A stretch of 35,930 nucleotides of DNA from Pseudomonadota bacterium (GTDB lineage: Bacteria; Pseudomonadota; Gammaproteobacteria; Burkholderiales; Rhodocyclaceae), in the NCBI GenBank assembly GCA_963205435.1, contig CAUJIV010000081.1, forward strand, positions 1-35,930, written 5' to 3'. The position numbers and the translations under genes are program-made. Positions within the stretch are counted from its first letter, which is position 1. Each line of letters opens with the position of its first letter. This document shows positions 1 to 7,660 of this stretch, one piece after another. The notes under the pieces are model-generated. The model was not told the DNA's origin and searched no databases. It saw nothing but the letters and a program-made list of their open reading frames with translations.

Positions 1-463
1 CCCCGCGCCGTGAAAACCCTGCTTGTTTTCCACGGAGAGACTGCTGAGCCGTCGCCCTTCAGGGCGACTCAGAGGCGGAATCCATGATGGATGGGGCGCT
101 GCAGCATGCGCTCCGGGATGTTGTCCGCCTGAAGGCGGACCTACAAAGGCAGCGCCGTCAAAAACCCCGCGCCGTGAAAACCTGGCGCGCTTTCCACGTA
201 GAGGCTGCTGAGCCGTAGGTCGCCCTTCAGGGCGACTCAGACGTGGAATCCATGGTGGACGGAACGCTGCAGCATGCGCTCTGGGAGGTCGTCCGCCTGA
301 AGGCGGACCTACGAAAACCCGATGCCGTGAAAACGGCGTGCTTTCCACGGAGAGGCTGCTGAGCCGTAGGTCGCCCTTCAGGGCGACTCAGAGGCGGAAT
401 CCATGATGGATGGGGCGCTGCATCATGCGCTCTGGGATGTTGTCCGCCTGAAGGCGGACCTAC
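1..463. repeat. REP/REPIN cluster 1
   Basis: Six hairpin elements in alternating orientation. Forward copies have a GTAG head, stem GTCGCCC, loop TTCA and stem GGGCGAC; they lie at 51-68 (no GTAG head), 215-236 and 366-387. Reverse copies have GTCCGCC, TGAA, GGCGGAC and a CTAC tail; they lie at 123-144, 291-312 and 442-463. Complete forward/reverse pairs span 98 bp (215-312 and 366-463). The spacer inside each pair holds an inverted repeat close to CATGATG...CATCATG. The cluster lies just downstream of the 3' end of epsA. The GTAG head plus palindrome matches the definition of REP sequences mobilised by RAYT transposases. No RAYT gene is in the window. Confidence 0.85.
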
Positions 464-470
464 AAAAACC

Positions 471-540
471 TGATGCCGTGAAAATCGGTGCCGTGGAAAC
501 CCCAGATGCCGTGAAAAGCGATGCCGCGAAAACCGGGCTT
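471..540. repeat. Short tandem repeat around GATGCCGTGAAAA
   Basis: A 13-16 base unit close to GATGCCGTGAAAA recurs about four times with small changes. It is the same sequence that separates consecutive REPINs elsewhere (for example near 4800 and 5000), so this looks like local expansion of the inter-REPIN spacer. No gene is supported here. Confidence 0.6.
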
Positions 541-572
541 GAGGACGACCCGCAAAACCGCGGGCTGTCGGC

Positions 573-1382
573 TCAGGAGTTGAGCACGCGCACGGCGCCG
601 CGGCGCTCGGTGCTGCTGGCGCGGCCGAGCTTTGCTGAGGCCTGGGCGCGGTTGGCGACGTTGAGCTTGCGCAGGATCTTCTGCAGGTGGTTCTTCACCG
701 TGTAGGGGCTGAGGTTGAGGATGTTGGCGATTTCCTGGTTGGTCTTGCCGGCGCCGACCCAGCGCATGATCTCGATCTCGCGCGCGCTGAGGCGCTTGCC
801 CTCGGCAAGCGCCTGGCCGGCCTGGCGCTCGGCGCGGCTGACGCGGTTGAGCGTGGCGTAGAGGTGGGGCACGATCAGGGCGAGGCGGCGGGCGCGCCGC
901 TGCGCCTCTTCGTCCAGCCCGCCGAGGAAGAGGAAGAAGGTGCCGTAGCCGTGGTCCGGCCCGGCGATGCCGTGGGCCGAGCAGTCGCTGAAGCCCTGCG
1001 GCGCCATCTCGTCCTCGCCGAAGCCGCAGACGTCGCAGCCGCCGCCTTCGACGGAGAAGACCAGCGGCGCCTGGTCGTTGCAGCGCCAGCACTTGAGCAG
1101 GGCGGCGAGGAAGGCCTTCAGCTGCTTGCCGTTCTCGTGGCCGCCGGGCAGGCTGGCGCCGTACTCGAAGAAGCACTCGGTGCGGAAGTTGAGCCGGCCG
1201 AGGTCGCCGGCAATGCCGATCAGCACGCCGTGCGGCAGGAAGGCCTGCAGCTCGTCGCGGCACCACTGGAAGAACTGGTTGCGCCGCTCGACGGCGAGCG
1301 AGGCGTCGACTACGCGGCAGTAGCGGCCGTAGTCGATGCCGCCGATCTCGTCGTTCCTGCCCGTTGCACGTGCTTTTGGCAT
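573..1382 (-). CDS. epsA: LuxR-family transcriptional regulator EpsA
   Basis: This 269-residue protein has a C-terminal LuxR-type helix-turn-helix (about residues 198-252, core TNQEIANILNLSPYTVKNHL). The N-terminal half is poorly characterised and contains several cysteines (residues about 70, 98, 101, 116, 119, 134). It resembles EpsA, which sits beside epsB in betaproteobacterial PEP-CTERM exopolysaccharide loci; here epsB is the divergent neighbour. It probably controls expression of the exopolysaccharide locus. The start at 1382 is preferred because AAGGA lies about ten bases upstream; an open frame continues to 1553, but that extension is basic and has no recognisable fold. The signal sensed by the N-terminal region is unknown. 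The family call is firm; the name EpsA also rests on gene context. Confidence 0.85.
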   Translation of the reverse strand: MPKARATGRNDEIGGIDYGRYCRVVDASLAVERRNQFFQWCRDELQAFLPHGVLIGIAGDLGRLNFRTECFFEYGASLPGGHENGKQLKAFLAALLKCWRCNDQAPLVFSVEGGGCDVCGFGEDEMAPQGFSDCSAHGIAGPDHGYGTFFLFLGGLDEEAQRRARRLALIVPHLYATLNRVSRAERQAGQALAEGKRLSAREIEIMRWVGAGKTNQEIANILNLSPYTVKNHLQKILRKLNVANRAQASAKLGRASSTERRGAVRVLNS

Positions 1383-1944
1383 GGTTCGTTGTTCCTTGCG
1401 CCGCCCGGCCGCTGCCCGCTCCCGCATGCAGCGAGCCGCGCTGCCGTATAATCTTCCTAACGGCGCGGCGCGCAAAAGGTTTAACCGCGACGTGACGCAA
1501 GGCCGTGAATTTGTTCTCGATATTGCCGCAAATCGACCGATGATGCGGTGCATTATTCACGCTGGCGGCGAGCGGCGTGAAATAGGTCACGGGGCCGTGC
1601 GACTTCAGTTCGGCGGCCGCCCGTCCGTAATAGTCAGGGCCTGAGCCGAATTAATCCGTCGAATGCGTCGTGGCGAAAAAGCGGCAACTGCCAGGCGTGC
1701 GACGCAGCCGGCGCTTTTGGCCGCAACCCGCAGGGGACGGATCCTTGCCGGCGCATGACTGCGTTGCGACGGCTGGTCGCGGCATCACCACTGCCTGCGC
1801 CGCCGCGCCTTGCCCTGGACCCGCCAAGACTCGTTCGCACCGACTGATCATTTCAGAACAGCCCCTGGAAATGCCACTCCGACCGCCGGCCATGCGCCGG
1901 CCCCTCGATGCCGTGATGAGCGAACCTTCGACGCGGAGCGCCCG
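1383..1944. other. epsA-epsB divergent intergenic region
   Basis: 562 bases between the divergent starts of epsA and epsB contain no convincing gene. The stretch should hold both promoters, but I found no strong paired -35/-10. A TGAGCCGAA at 1642-1650 matches the left part of the element found upstream of the PEP-CTERM genes, without the GGACTATTG part. A TGGC...GGCA arrangement at 1671-1686 has sigma-54-like spacing but a poor -12 half. Confidence 0.4.
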
Positions 1945-3342
1945 ATGCTGGCCATGCTAGGCAGGCAGCAGGGGCTGCTGCGCAGCCGGCTGACGCCGGT
2001 GGCGCTGCTCGGCATCGTGCTCGAGCCGGCGGTGATCCTCGCCACATTGATCGGCGTCGCCTGGTGGCACGGGGAGGAGCTGACGGCGCCTTACGTGATC
2101 CTGGCGCTGATCGTCTTCTCGCTCAGCTTTCCCGGCGCCTCGCGGCTGGGCGACCGCTACCGCAAGATCGCGCGCGGCGTGGTGATCGACTGGGCGCTGC
2201 TGGCGGCGCTGCTGCTGCTGCTCGGCTATGCCAGCGGCTATCTCGAGATATTTCCGCAGGAGATGATACTCGACTGGTTGTGGCTGACGCCCGTGGCGCT
2301 GGTCGCCGCCCACGGCACGGCCAGGCTGCTGCTGACGCGGGCCTCGGCCTCGGGGGATTTCCGCAAGACGGCGGTGATCGTCGGCATCAACGAGACCGGC
2401 CTGCGGCTGGCGCGGCAATTGAGCGCCCGGCCGCACCTCGGCGTGCGCCTGGCCGGCTTCTTCGACGACCGCAGCCGCGATCGGCTGAGCGTGCTGCTCG
2501 AGGGCGAGGAGCTGCTCGGCACGCTGGGCAAGCTGGCGGCCTACGCCAGGCAGCACCACGTCGACCTGATCTACATCAGCCTGCCGATGGCCTCGCAGCC
2601 GCGCATCCTGCAACTGCTCGACGACCTGCGCGACACGACGGCCTCGATCTACTTCGCGCCGGACATCTTCATCACCGACCTGATCCAGGGGCGCATGGAC
2701 AACGTCGGCGACATGCCGGTGGTGGCGGTCTGCGACTCGCCCTTCAGCGGGGTGGACGGGATCATCAAGCGCGGCAGCGACATCGTGCTCTCGCTCGCCA
2801 TCCTGCTGCTGGCCGCGCCGCTGATGCTGGCCATCGCCATCGGCGTCAAGCTCTCCTCGCCGGGGCCGGTGCTGTTCCGCCAGCGGCGCTACGGCGAGGA
2901 CGGCAGGGAGATCGTGGTCTACAAGTTCCGCTCGATGACGGTATGCGAGGACGGCCCGGGGATCGCCCAGGCCACGCGCGGCGACCAGCGCGTGACGAGG
3001 CTGGGCGCCGTGCTGCGGCGCACCTCGCTCGACGAGCTGCCGCAGTTCATCAACGTGCTGCAGGGGCGCATGAGCATCGTCGGGCCGCGGCCGCACGCGG
3101 TGGCGCACAACGAGCTCTACCGCAAGCTGATCCGCGGCTACATGGTGCGGCACAAGGTCAAGCCGGGCATCACCGGGCTGGCGCAGGTGAGCGGCTATCG
3201 CGGCGAGACCGAGACGGTGGAGAAGATGCAGAAGCGCATCGAGTACGACCTCGAGTACCTGCGCCACTGGTCGCTGTCGCTCGACCTGTGGATCATCGCC
3301 AAGACGGTGCTGGTGGTGCTGAGGGACCGCAATGCCTATTGA
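1945..3342 (+). CDS. epsB: Undecaprenyl-phosphate glucose phosphotransferase (EpsB/WcaJ type)
   Basis: This inner-membrane enzyme of 465 residues transfers a sugar phosphate from a UDP-sugar to undecaprenyl phosphate, the first committed step of exopolysaccharide assembly. The N-terminal half has four or five hydrophobic segments (within about 18-130), followed by a cytosolic nucleotide-binding-like domain (VIVGINETG near 145). The C-terminal catalytic domain begins with a membrane segment (about 280-300) and carries the family motifs YKFRSM (326-331), DELPQ (363-367), VGPRP (379-383) and KPGITGLAQV (406-415). The ATG at 1945 has GGAG six bases upstream; an upstream extension to 1810 lacks family resemblance. 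It overlaps the next gene by 11 bases. Glucose as substrate is family inference. Confidence 0.92.
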   Translation: MLAMLGRQQGLLRSRLTPVALLGIVLEPAVILATLIGVAWWHGEELTAPYVILALIVFSLSFPGASRLGDRYRKIARGVVIDWALLAALLLLLGYASGYLEIFPQEMILDWLWLTPVALVAAHGTARLLLTRASASGDFRKTAVIVGINETGLRLARQLSARPHLGVRLAGFFDDRSRDRLSVLLEGEELLGTLGKLAAYARQHHVDLIYISLPMASQPRILQLLDDLRDTTASIYFAPDIFITDLIQGRMDNVGDMPVVAVCDSPFSGVDGIIKRGSDIVLSLAILLLAAPLMLAIAIGVKLSSPGPVLFRQRRYGEDGREIVVYKFRSMTVCEDGPGIAQATRGDQRVTRLGAVLRRTSLDELPQFINVLQGRMSIVGPRPHAVAHNELYRKLIRGYMVRHKVKPGITGLAQVSGYRGETETVEKMQKRIEYDLEYLRHWSLSLDLWIIAKTVLVVLRDRNAY

Positions 3343-3730
3343 ACGCGGCGGCAGCGCGCGCGGCGCCGGATGGTGGCTGCGCGCCGCCTGCTTCCTGCTG
3401 GCCGGGGTGGCAGTGGCGGGGCTGTTCGGCTTCGGCGCGACGCCGGCGGCGGTCGGCCTGTTCAAGCCGCCGCTGGACAAGCTGGCCCACGTCGCCTACC
3501 ACGCCGCGCTGGCGGGGCTGCTCAACGCCGGCTGGCGTGGCGAGCGGCCGCTCGCCGCCATCCTGCTGGCGGGCAGCGTTGCCGCCGCCGACGAGATCTT
3601 CCAGAGCTTCCTGCCCGGGCGCCACGCCGAGCTGGCCGATCTCGCCGCCGGCATGCTGGGGGCGCTGATCGGCGCCTTCGCGGCGCGCTGGCTGATCGGC
3701 GCTTGGAGAAGGCGATGCGCGCACGCCTGA
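3332..3730 (+). CDS. VanZ-like membrane protein
   Basis: This small membrane protein (132 residues) has hydrophobic segments at about 15-35, 48-62, 70-85 and 105-122. The stretch DEIFQSFLPGRHAELADLAA followed by a glycine-rich helix is characteristic of the VanZ-like family, including its acidic and PGR signature. The molecular function of this family is not established; members often sit in exopolysaccharide and PEP-CTERM loci. The start overlaps the 3' end of epsB by 11 bases and the 3' end overlaps the lytic transglycosylase by 16 bases, so the three genes are probably co-transcribed and translationally coupled. Family is seen in sequence; a role in the polymer pathway is inferred from position. 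Confidence 0.8.
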   Translation: MPIERGGSARGAGWWLRAACFLLAGVAVAGLFGFGATPAAVGLFKPPLDKLAHVAYHAALAGLLNAGWRGERPLAAILLAGSVAAADEIFQSFLPGRHAELADLAAGMLGALIGAFAARWLIGAWRRRCAHA

Positions 3731-4311
3731 GCCTCTTCATCCTGCTGGCGGCCGCGCCGGCGCTGGCGGCGCCGCAGCAGGCGGCCGCGCCGCCCTACCG
3801 CCTGGCGGTCGGCACCGAGGCCTATCGCCTCGCCGGCGGCGAGGAGGGCGCCGCGCGGCGGCGCCACGACGCGCTGCTGGTGGCGGCGGCGAAGCGCCAC
3901 GGCCTCGACCCGCTGCTGCTGCACGCGCTGGTGGCGGTGGAATCCGGCTACGACGCGCGGGCGCGCTCGCCGAAGGGCGCGCTCGGCCTGATGCAGCTGA
4001 TGCCGGAGACGGCGCGGCGCTACCGTGTGCGCGACCTGCTCGACCCGGCGCAGAACGTCGCCGGCGGCACGGCCTACCTGCGCGACCTGCTCGAGCGCTT
4101 CGAGGGCGAGCTGCCGCTGGCGCTGGCCGCCTACAACGCCGGCGAGGCGGCGGTGCTGCGCCACGGCCGGCGCATCCCGCCCTACGCCGAGACGCGCGAC
4201 TACGTGCCGCGGGTGATCGCGCTCTACGAGCAGCTGCGGCGCGAGCGCGAGGACGCCAGTCCCTACCGCCTGCGCAGCGACTGGCGGGCGCGGCTGGAGA
4301 CGACACGCTGA
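3715..4311 (+). CDS. Secreted lytic transglycosylase (SLT domain)
   Basis: This 198-residue protein starts with a signal peptide (about 1-19, cleavage after ALA) and then has an SLT/lysozyme-like domain. The catalytic glutamate is E76 in the VESGYD context, followed by the family motifs GLMQLMP (91-97) and AYNAG (139-143). Such enzymes cleave the MurNAc-GlcNAc bond of peptidoglycan and form 1,6-anhydro ends. Placement after epsB and the VanZ-like gene with a 16-base overlap suggests it opens the wall locally for assembly of the polysaccharide export apparatus. That role is inferred. The start at 3715 is chosen because it gives the signal peptide; GGAG lies just upstream. Confidence 0.9.
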   Translation: MRARLSLFILLAAAPALAAPQQAAAPPYRLAVGTEAYRLAGGEEGAARRRHDALLVAAAKRHGLDPLLLHALVAVESGYDARARSPKGALGLMQLMPETARRYRVRDLLDPAQNVAGGTAYLRDLLERFEGELPLALAAYNAGEAAVLRHGRRIPPYAETRDYVPRVIALYEQLRREREDASPYRLRSDWRARLETTR

Positions 4312-4343
4312 GCCGGCAAGCCTATTACCACAGGGGCACGAAG

Positions 4344-4373
4344 AAAGGCGGAGGAGAGCCAGAGCCGCCTTTT
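4344..4373 (+). terminator. Rho-independent terminator after the epsB operon
   Basis: AAAGGCGG (4344-4351) pairs with CCGCCTTT (4365-4372), giving an eight-base-pair stem that ends in four T residues, 33 bases after the transglycosylase stop codon. Confidence 0.65.
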
Positions 4374-4380
4374 CGCGTTG

Positions 4381-4499
4381 CGGGTTGCGGGTTTCGGGTT
4401 GCGAGTTTCGGGTTTCGAGTTTCGGGTTTCGAGTTTCGGGTTGCGGGTTTCGAGTTTCGGGTTTCGAGTTTCGGGTTTCGAGTTTCGGGTTTCGGGTTG
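4381..4499. repeat. Heptanucleotide tandem array A (17 units)
   Basis: Seventeen consecutive 7-base units of the form CGRGTTK, mostly alternating CGGGTTT and CGAGTTT so that a 14-base higher order is visible. Stop codons are absent from the plus strand because seven is not a multiple of three, so the array reads as spurious FRVSGFE-type protein in every frame. It begins just after the epsB-operon terminator and is followed by a 45-base block (about 4500-4545) that recurs after array C. Confidence 0.9.
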
Positions 4500-4540
4500 G
4501 AAACCGGCGTCGTGGTTTCGACGAAGGGGCCGCGGCGCCC

Positions 4541-5625
4541 TGCAGGTCGCCCTTCAGGACGATTCAGGCGTGGTTGTCCACGAAGGCTCGCTGTAGCCGG
4601 CTTTCTGGGATGCTTGTCCGCCTGAAGGCGGACCTACAAAAACCCGATGCCGTGAAAATCCTGCTTGTTTTCCGCGGAGAGACTGCTGAGCTTTGTAGGT
4701 CGCCCTTCAGGGCGACGCAGACGCGGAATCCATGATGGATGGAGCGCTGCATCATGCGCTCTGGGATGCTTGTCCGCCTGAAGGCGGACCTACGAAAACC
4801 TGATGCCGTGAAAATCCGGCGTGCTTTCCACGGAGAGACCGCGGCGCCCTGTAGGTCGCCCTTCAGGGCGACTCAGACGCGGTTGACCTTCAGGCCGACG
4901 TGGGCGTTTGCCAGGCAGACGTGGCGGGCTAAGAAGACTCGCTATGGCCGACGCTCTGGGATGTTGTCCGCCTGAAGGCGGACCAACGAAAACCCGATGC
5001 CGTGAAAATCCTGCTTGTCTTCCGCGGAGAGACTGCTGAGCCGTAGGTCGCCCTTCAGGGCGACGCAGACGCGGAATCCATGATGGAAGGGGCGCTGCAT
5101 CATGCGCTCTGGGATGTTGTCCGCCTGAAGGCGGACCTACAACTTCGTGCGCCGTGAAAACCTGGCGTGCTTTCCACGGAGAGGCTGCTGAGCCGTAGGT
5201 CGCCCTTCAGGGCGACTCAGACGCGGAATCCATGACGGATGGGGCGCTGCAGCATGCGCTCTGGGATGTTGTCCGCCTGAAGGCGGACCTACAAAGGCAG
5301 CGCCGTCAAAAACCCCGCGCCGTGAAAACCTGGCGTGCTTTCCACGGAGAGACTGCTGAGCCGTAGGTCGCCCTTCAGGGCGACTCAGGCGCGGAATCCA
5401 TGATGGATGAGGCGCTGCATCATGCGCTCTGGGATGTTGTCCGCCTGAAGGCGGACTTACAAAGGCAGCGCCGTCAAAAACCCCGCACCGTCAAAACCTG
5501 GCGTGCTTTCCACGGAGAGGCTGCTGAGCCGTAGGTCGCCCTTCAGGGCGACTCAGACGCGGCGGACCACAAAGGATCGATATGGCAGATGCTCTGGGAT
5601 GCTTGTCGGCCGGAAGGCCGGCCTC
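4541..5625. repeat. REP/REPIN cluster 2
   Basis: Sixteen REP hairpins alternate in orientation. Forward copies: 4541-4566 (degenerate), 4695-4716, 4851-4872, 5043-5064, 5195-5216, 5363-5384, 5531-5552. Reverse copies: 4616-4637, 4772-4793, 4966-4987 (tail CAAC), 5119-5140, 5271-5292, 5439-5460 (tail TTAC), 5605-5625 (stem GTCGGCC/GGCCGGC). Most pairs span 95-99 bp and pair starts are 152-192 bp apart. The 4851-4987 pair carries about 38 extra bases. Two spacer sub-families are present, one with GGAATCCATGATGG and one with GTTGTCCACGAAGG. The whole stretch lies between the transglycosylase and the first PEP-CTERM gene; no coding gene is supported in it. Confidence 0.88.
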
Positions 5626-5635
5626 TGCGCGATTT

Positions 5636-5677
5636 CGGGTTTTGGGTTTCGAGTTTCGGATTTCGAGTTTCGGATTG
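5636..5677. repeat. Heptanucleotide tandem array B (6 units)
   Basis: Six units related to CGRGTTK (CGGGTTT, TGGGTTT, CGAGTTT, CGGATTT, CGAGTTT, CGGATTG), ending in the same GAAAACCGGCG transition seen after arrays A and C. It directly follows the last REP copy of cluster 2. Confidence 0.85.
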
Positions 5678-5765
5678 AAAACCGGCGGGCGTGGGGCGGC
5701 GTGCGGGCGATGCCGGCGCCCTGCTCGCGTCGGGAGCATCGTCTTCCCTGCCCATAAAAAATGCA

Positions 5766-5812
5766 AATAGTCCCAAAGGACTATTGAGCGATGCCATCCA
5801 TCCGATTATCTT
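5766..5812 (+). promoter_or_regulatory. GGACTATT palindrome with downstream -10-like box
   Basis: AATAGTCC (5766-5773), loop CAAA and GGACTATT (5778-5785) form a perfect 8-4-8 inverted repeat. The right arm continues as GGACTATTG, the element found before three PEP-CTERM genes. TTGAGC (5784-5789) and TATCTT (5807-5812) are 17 bases apart and could be -35 and -10 boxes. The nearest downstream gene starts at 6064. Confidence 0.45.
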
Positions 5813-5943
5813 TGCTTCAAGCCTGAAGTATCGGCTTGGAAGCGAACAATATCCCGACCCGGAAGCGGAAACGGCCAGGCCTGCGGCCTGACGAGGGTCG
5901 TTTCGTCCCTGCAGCCTGGCACGGCTCGCAAAATGAGCCGAAC

Positions 5944-5979
5944 GGACTATTGCAGGAAACAAAGCGCCTGAATTACTTT
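5944..5979 (+). promoter_or_regulatory. Predicted promoter of first PEP-CTERM gene with GGACTATTG element
   Basis: GGACTATTG (5944-5952) runs into TTGCAG (5950-5955) as -35, with TACTTT (5974-5979) 18 bases downstream as -10. The predicted leader is about 78 bases. The 18 bases GAGCCGAACGGACTATTG, plus five more to the left, are identical to those before the next gene, and GCGCC, GAA and TAC are also shared downstream at equal spacing. Confidence 0.5.
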
Positions 5980-6063
5980 GGGCATCCGGGCCGAGGTTGC
6001 GGCTTGAAGGGTTCTTGGCGCTGCATTCAAGCACAGCGCCGCACAGAGAGGAGTTGCAAGAAA

Positions 6064-6732
6064 ATGAACACGTTCAGGATGATTCAGACGGCCGCCTTCG
6101 CGGCTGCTTTTGCGTTGGCCGGCAGTGTCAGTGCCGCGCCGGGTGATGTGAAGCCGACCGGCTGGGTCGGCGAGTGGCAGCCAGTGAACGTTGATGGCAA
6201 GGGATCAACCTGGGCCGGCGAGTTCAAGATCGACTGGAACGGCGGTTCCTTCAACGCCTTCTGCGTCGAACTCGGCCAGTCCATCAGCTTCGGCGGCACT
6301 TTCGGCCCTTATACAGAAAATCCCGGCATGTTCAGCTCCGTTCAGAACGGGCTCTTCTACAGCCTGTTCCAGAAGTTCTACGGCGTCTCGCAGGCCAGCA
6401 CTGCCAATGCCGCCGCCTTCCAGAGCTCGATCTGGGAGATCGTCAAGGACGGCGCCGGCGGCGCCAGCGGCCTGGATATCCTGGGAGGCAATTTCAAGCT
6501 GGTCGATGACGGCCCCACCCACAACGTGGTGACGACCGCCAGCAGCTGGCTCGGCCAGCTCGATGCCAACACCCCGGCCAACGGCTGGAGCTTTGCCTTC
6601 TTGCAAAATCCGCAGTATCAGGACCTGATCGTCATCACCTCGGTGCCCGAGCCGGAGAGCTGGGCGCTGATGCTGGCCGGCCTCGGCCTGCTGGTGGCGA
6701 GCGGCCGCCGGCGGCTGTCGCGCATGAACTGA
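6064..6732 (+). CDS. PEP-CTERM protein with thioester-like Cys/Gln signature (paralog 1)
   Basis: This exported 222-residue protein has a signal peptide (about 1-24, cleavage after VSA) and a C-terminal PEP-CTERM sorting signal: VPEPESW (194-200), a hydrophobic helix (201-213) and an RRR-containing basic tail. An exosortase would cleave near PEP. The body resembles the neighbour at 6880. It contains NAFCVEL (Cys67) and AAFQSSIWEI (Gln120), a spacing and context reminiscent of internal-thioester adhesin domains. AGAGGAG about ten bases upstream fixes the start at 6064; the open frame extends back to 5836 without signal-peptide sense. It probably contributes to biofilm or floc matrix. Matrix role is inferred from the sorting signal; thioester formation is a hypothesis. 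Confidence 0.9.
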   Translation: MNTFRMIQTAAFAAAFALAGSVSAAPGDVKPTGWVGEWQPVNVDGKGSTWAGEFKIDWNGGSFNAFCVELGQSISFGGTFGPYTENPGMFSSVQNGLFYSLFQKFYGVSQASTANAAAFQSSIWEIVKDGAGGASGLDILGGNFKLVDDGPTHNVVTTASSWLGQLDANTPANGWSFAFLQNPQYQDLIVITSVPEPESWALMLAGLGLLVASGRRRLSRMN

Positions 6733-6779
6733 GCGGCAGGCCTGGAGGTTGCCGGAAACAGACGAAAAATGAGCCGAAC

Positions 6780-6815
6780 GGACTATTGAAAAGAATCGCG
6801 CGCCGGAAATACCAT
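6780..6815 (+). promoter_or_regulatory. Predicted promoter of second PEP-CTERM gene with GGACTATTG element
   Basis: GGACTATTG (6780-6788) overlaps TTGAAA (6786-6791, -35), with TACCAT (6810-6815, -10) 18 bases on. The predicted leader is about 58 bases. The block 6766-6788 is an exact 23-base copy of 5930-5952. Confidence 0.5.
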
Positions 6816-6879
6816 TCAGGCACGAAGATTTTCAAAATGCCCGCATGAGGCGGACCAGACCACGCAAGGGAGAAGAGAC

Positions 6880-7563
6880 ATGAAATTCGCCAGGACTTTG
6901 CAGGCCGTCGGCTTCGCCGCCGCTTTCGTGCTGGCCGGCGCCGCGCAGGCTGACTCGGTGGAGATCACGGGCCATCCGCATGGCACGGTTTTAGTGGATA
7001 TCGACAGCCCGAACAACATCAACGGTTTCGCCGGGGAATTCTCCATCAAGTGGAATGGCAACAGCTTCAACGCCTGGTGCGTCGATGTCCTGCACACGGT
7101 GTCATCGGGCGGTGTTTACAACAATGCCTACACGGCGCTGTCGCCTTCGGCCTACGGCCTGACGCCCGTAAAGATCGGGCTGATGGACACGCTCTTCAGC
7201 AATTACTACACGACGTCGCAATCCTCGGCCGTGAACTCCGGCGCCTTCCAGATCGCGCTGTGGGAGATCGTCTATGACGGCGGCGGCGCGCTGAATATCT
7301 ACGCCAACAGTTTCATCATGGGCAGCAGCGGCGATGCAACCGCGAAGTCGACGGCGCAATCCTGGCTGACCGCGCTGACCAGCGCGCCGGTGACGAACAA
7401 CTGGAACTTCACCGTGCTGCGCGGCGACGCCTTGGCGGGCGCGCACTATCAGGACCTGGTGGTGGCGGCGCCGGTGCCCGAGCCGGAGAGCTGGGCGCTG
7501 ATGCTGGCCGGACTCGGCGTGCTGGTGGCGACGGGCAGGCGGCGGCTGAGCAAGACGGCCTGA
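6880..7563 (+). CDS. PEP-CTERM protein with thioester-like Cys/Gln signature (paralog 2)
   Basis: This 227-residue exported protein has a signal peptide (about 1-24, cleavage after AQA) and the tail VPEPESW, hydrophobic helix and RRR. It is a paralog of the protein at 6064: GEFSIKWNGNSFNAWCVDV aligns with GEFKIDWNGGSFNAFCVEL, and both end with a YQDLxV stretch before the sorting signal. Cys67 is at the same position in both; the partner candidate is Gln124 in GAFQIALWEI. AAGGGAGAAGAG precedes the ATG. It has its own copy of the GGACTATTG promoter element, so it is likely co-regulated with paralog 1 although 147 bases separate the genes. Its exact role is unknown; surface or matrix protein is the best description. 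Confidence 0.9.
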   Translation: MKFARTLQAVGFAAAFVLAGAAQADSVEITGHPHGTVLVDIDSPNNINGFAGEFSIKWNGNSFNAWCVDVLHTVSSGGVYNNAYTALSPSAYGLTPVKIGLMDTLFSNYYTTSQSSAVNSGAFQIALWEIVYDGGGALNIYANSFIMGSSGDATAKSTAQSWLTALTSAPVTNNWNFTVLRGDALAGAHYQDLVVAAPVPEPESWALMLAGLGVLVATGRRRLSKTA

Positions 7564-7627
7564 GATCGCGGGCGAAGGCGCCAGCGAGGCCGGGCGCTCT
7601 CGCCTCGAAGCACAGATGGATTTTTGA

Positions 7628-7633
7628 TAGAAT
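7628..7633 (+). promoter_or_regulatory. Possible -10 box before third PEP-CTERM gene
   Basis: TAGAAT lies 28 bases before the ATG at 7661, but only a weak -35 (TCGAAG at 7605-7610) is seen. No GGACTATTG element is present here, so this gene may instead be read through from 6880. Confidence 0.3.
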
Positions 7634-7660
7634 CATGACCTTGGGATGGAGGGAAGACAA

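Noticed and set aside
403-705. Open frame across the REP cluster into the epsA 3' end
   Set aside because: It consists of translated REP spacer and the antisense of epsA.
1671-1686. Possible sigma-54 promoter before epsB (TGGC and GGCA with correct spacing)
   Set aside because: The -12 half is GCGGCA rather than TTGCA. Similar near-misses near 5918 (spacing 8) and 6017 (spacing 12) also fail, so no sigma-54 site is called.
4378-4735. Open frames encoding FRVSGFEFRVSS-like proteins over the heptad arrays (also at 21958-22302 and on the minus strand)
   Set aside because: A 7-base repeat without stop codons is open in all frames; the proteins are translation of simple repeats, with no start signal or conservation expected.
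1-5625. CRISPR array, because of regularly spaced palindromic repeats
   Set aside because: The units alternate in orientation, spacers are themselves repeated, the period is 150-190 bp and there are no cas genes. REPIN-like repeats explain the pattern.
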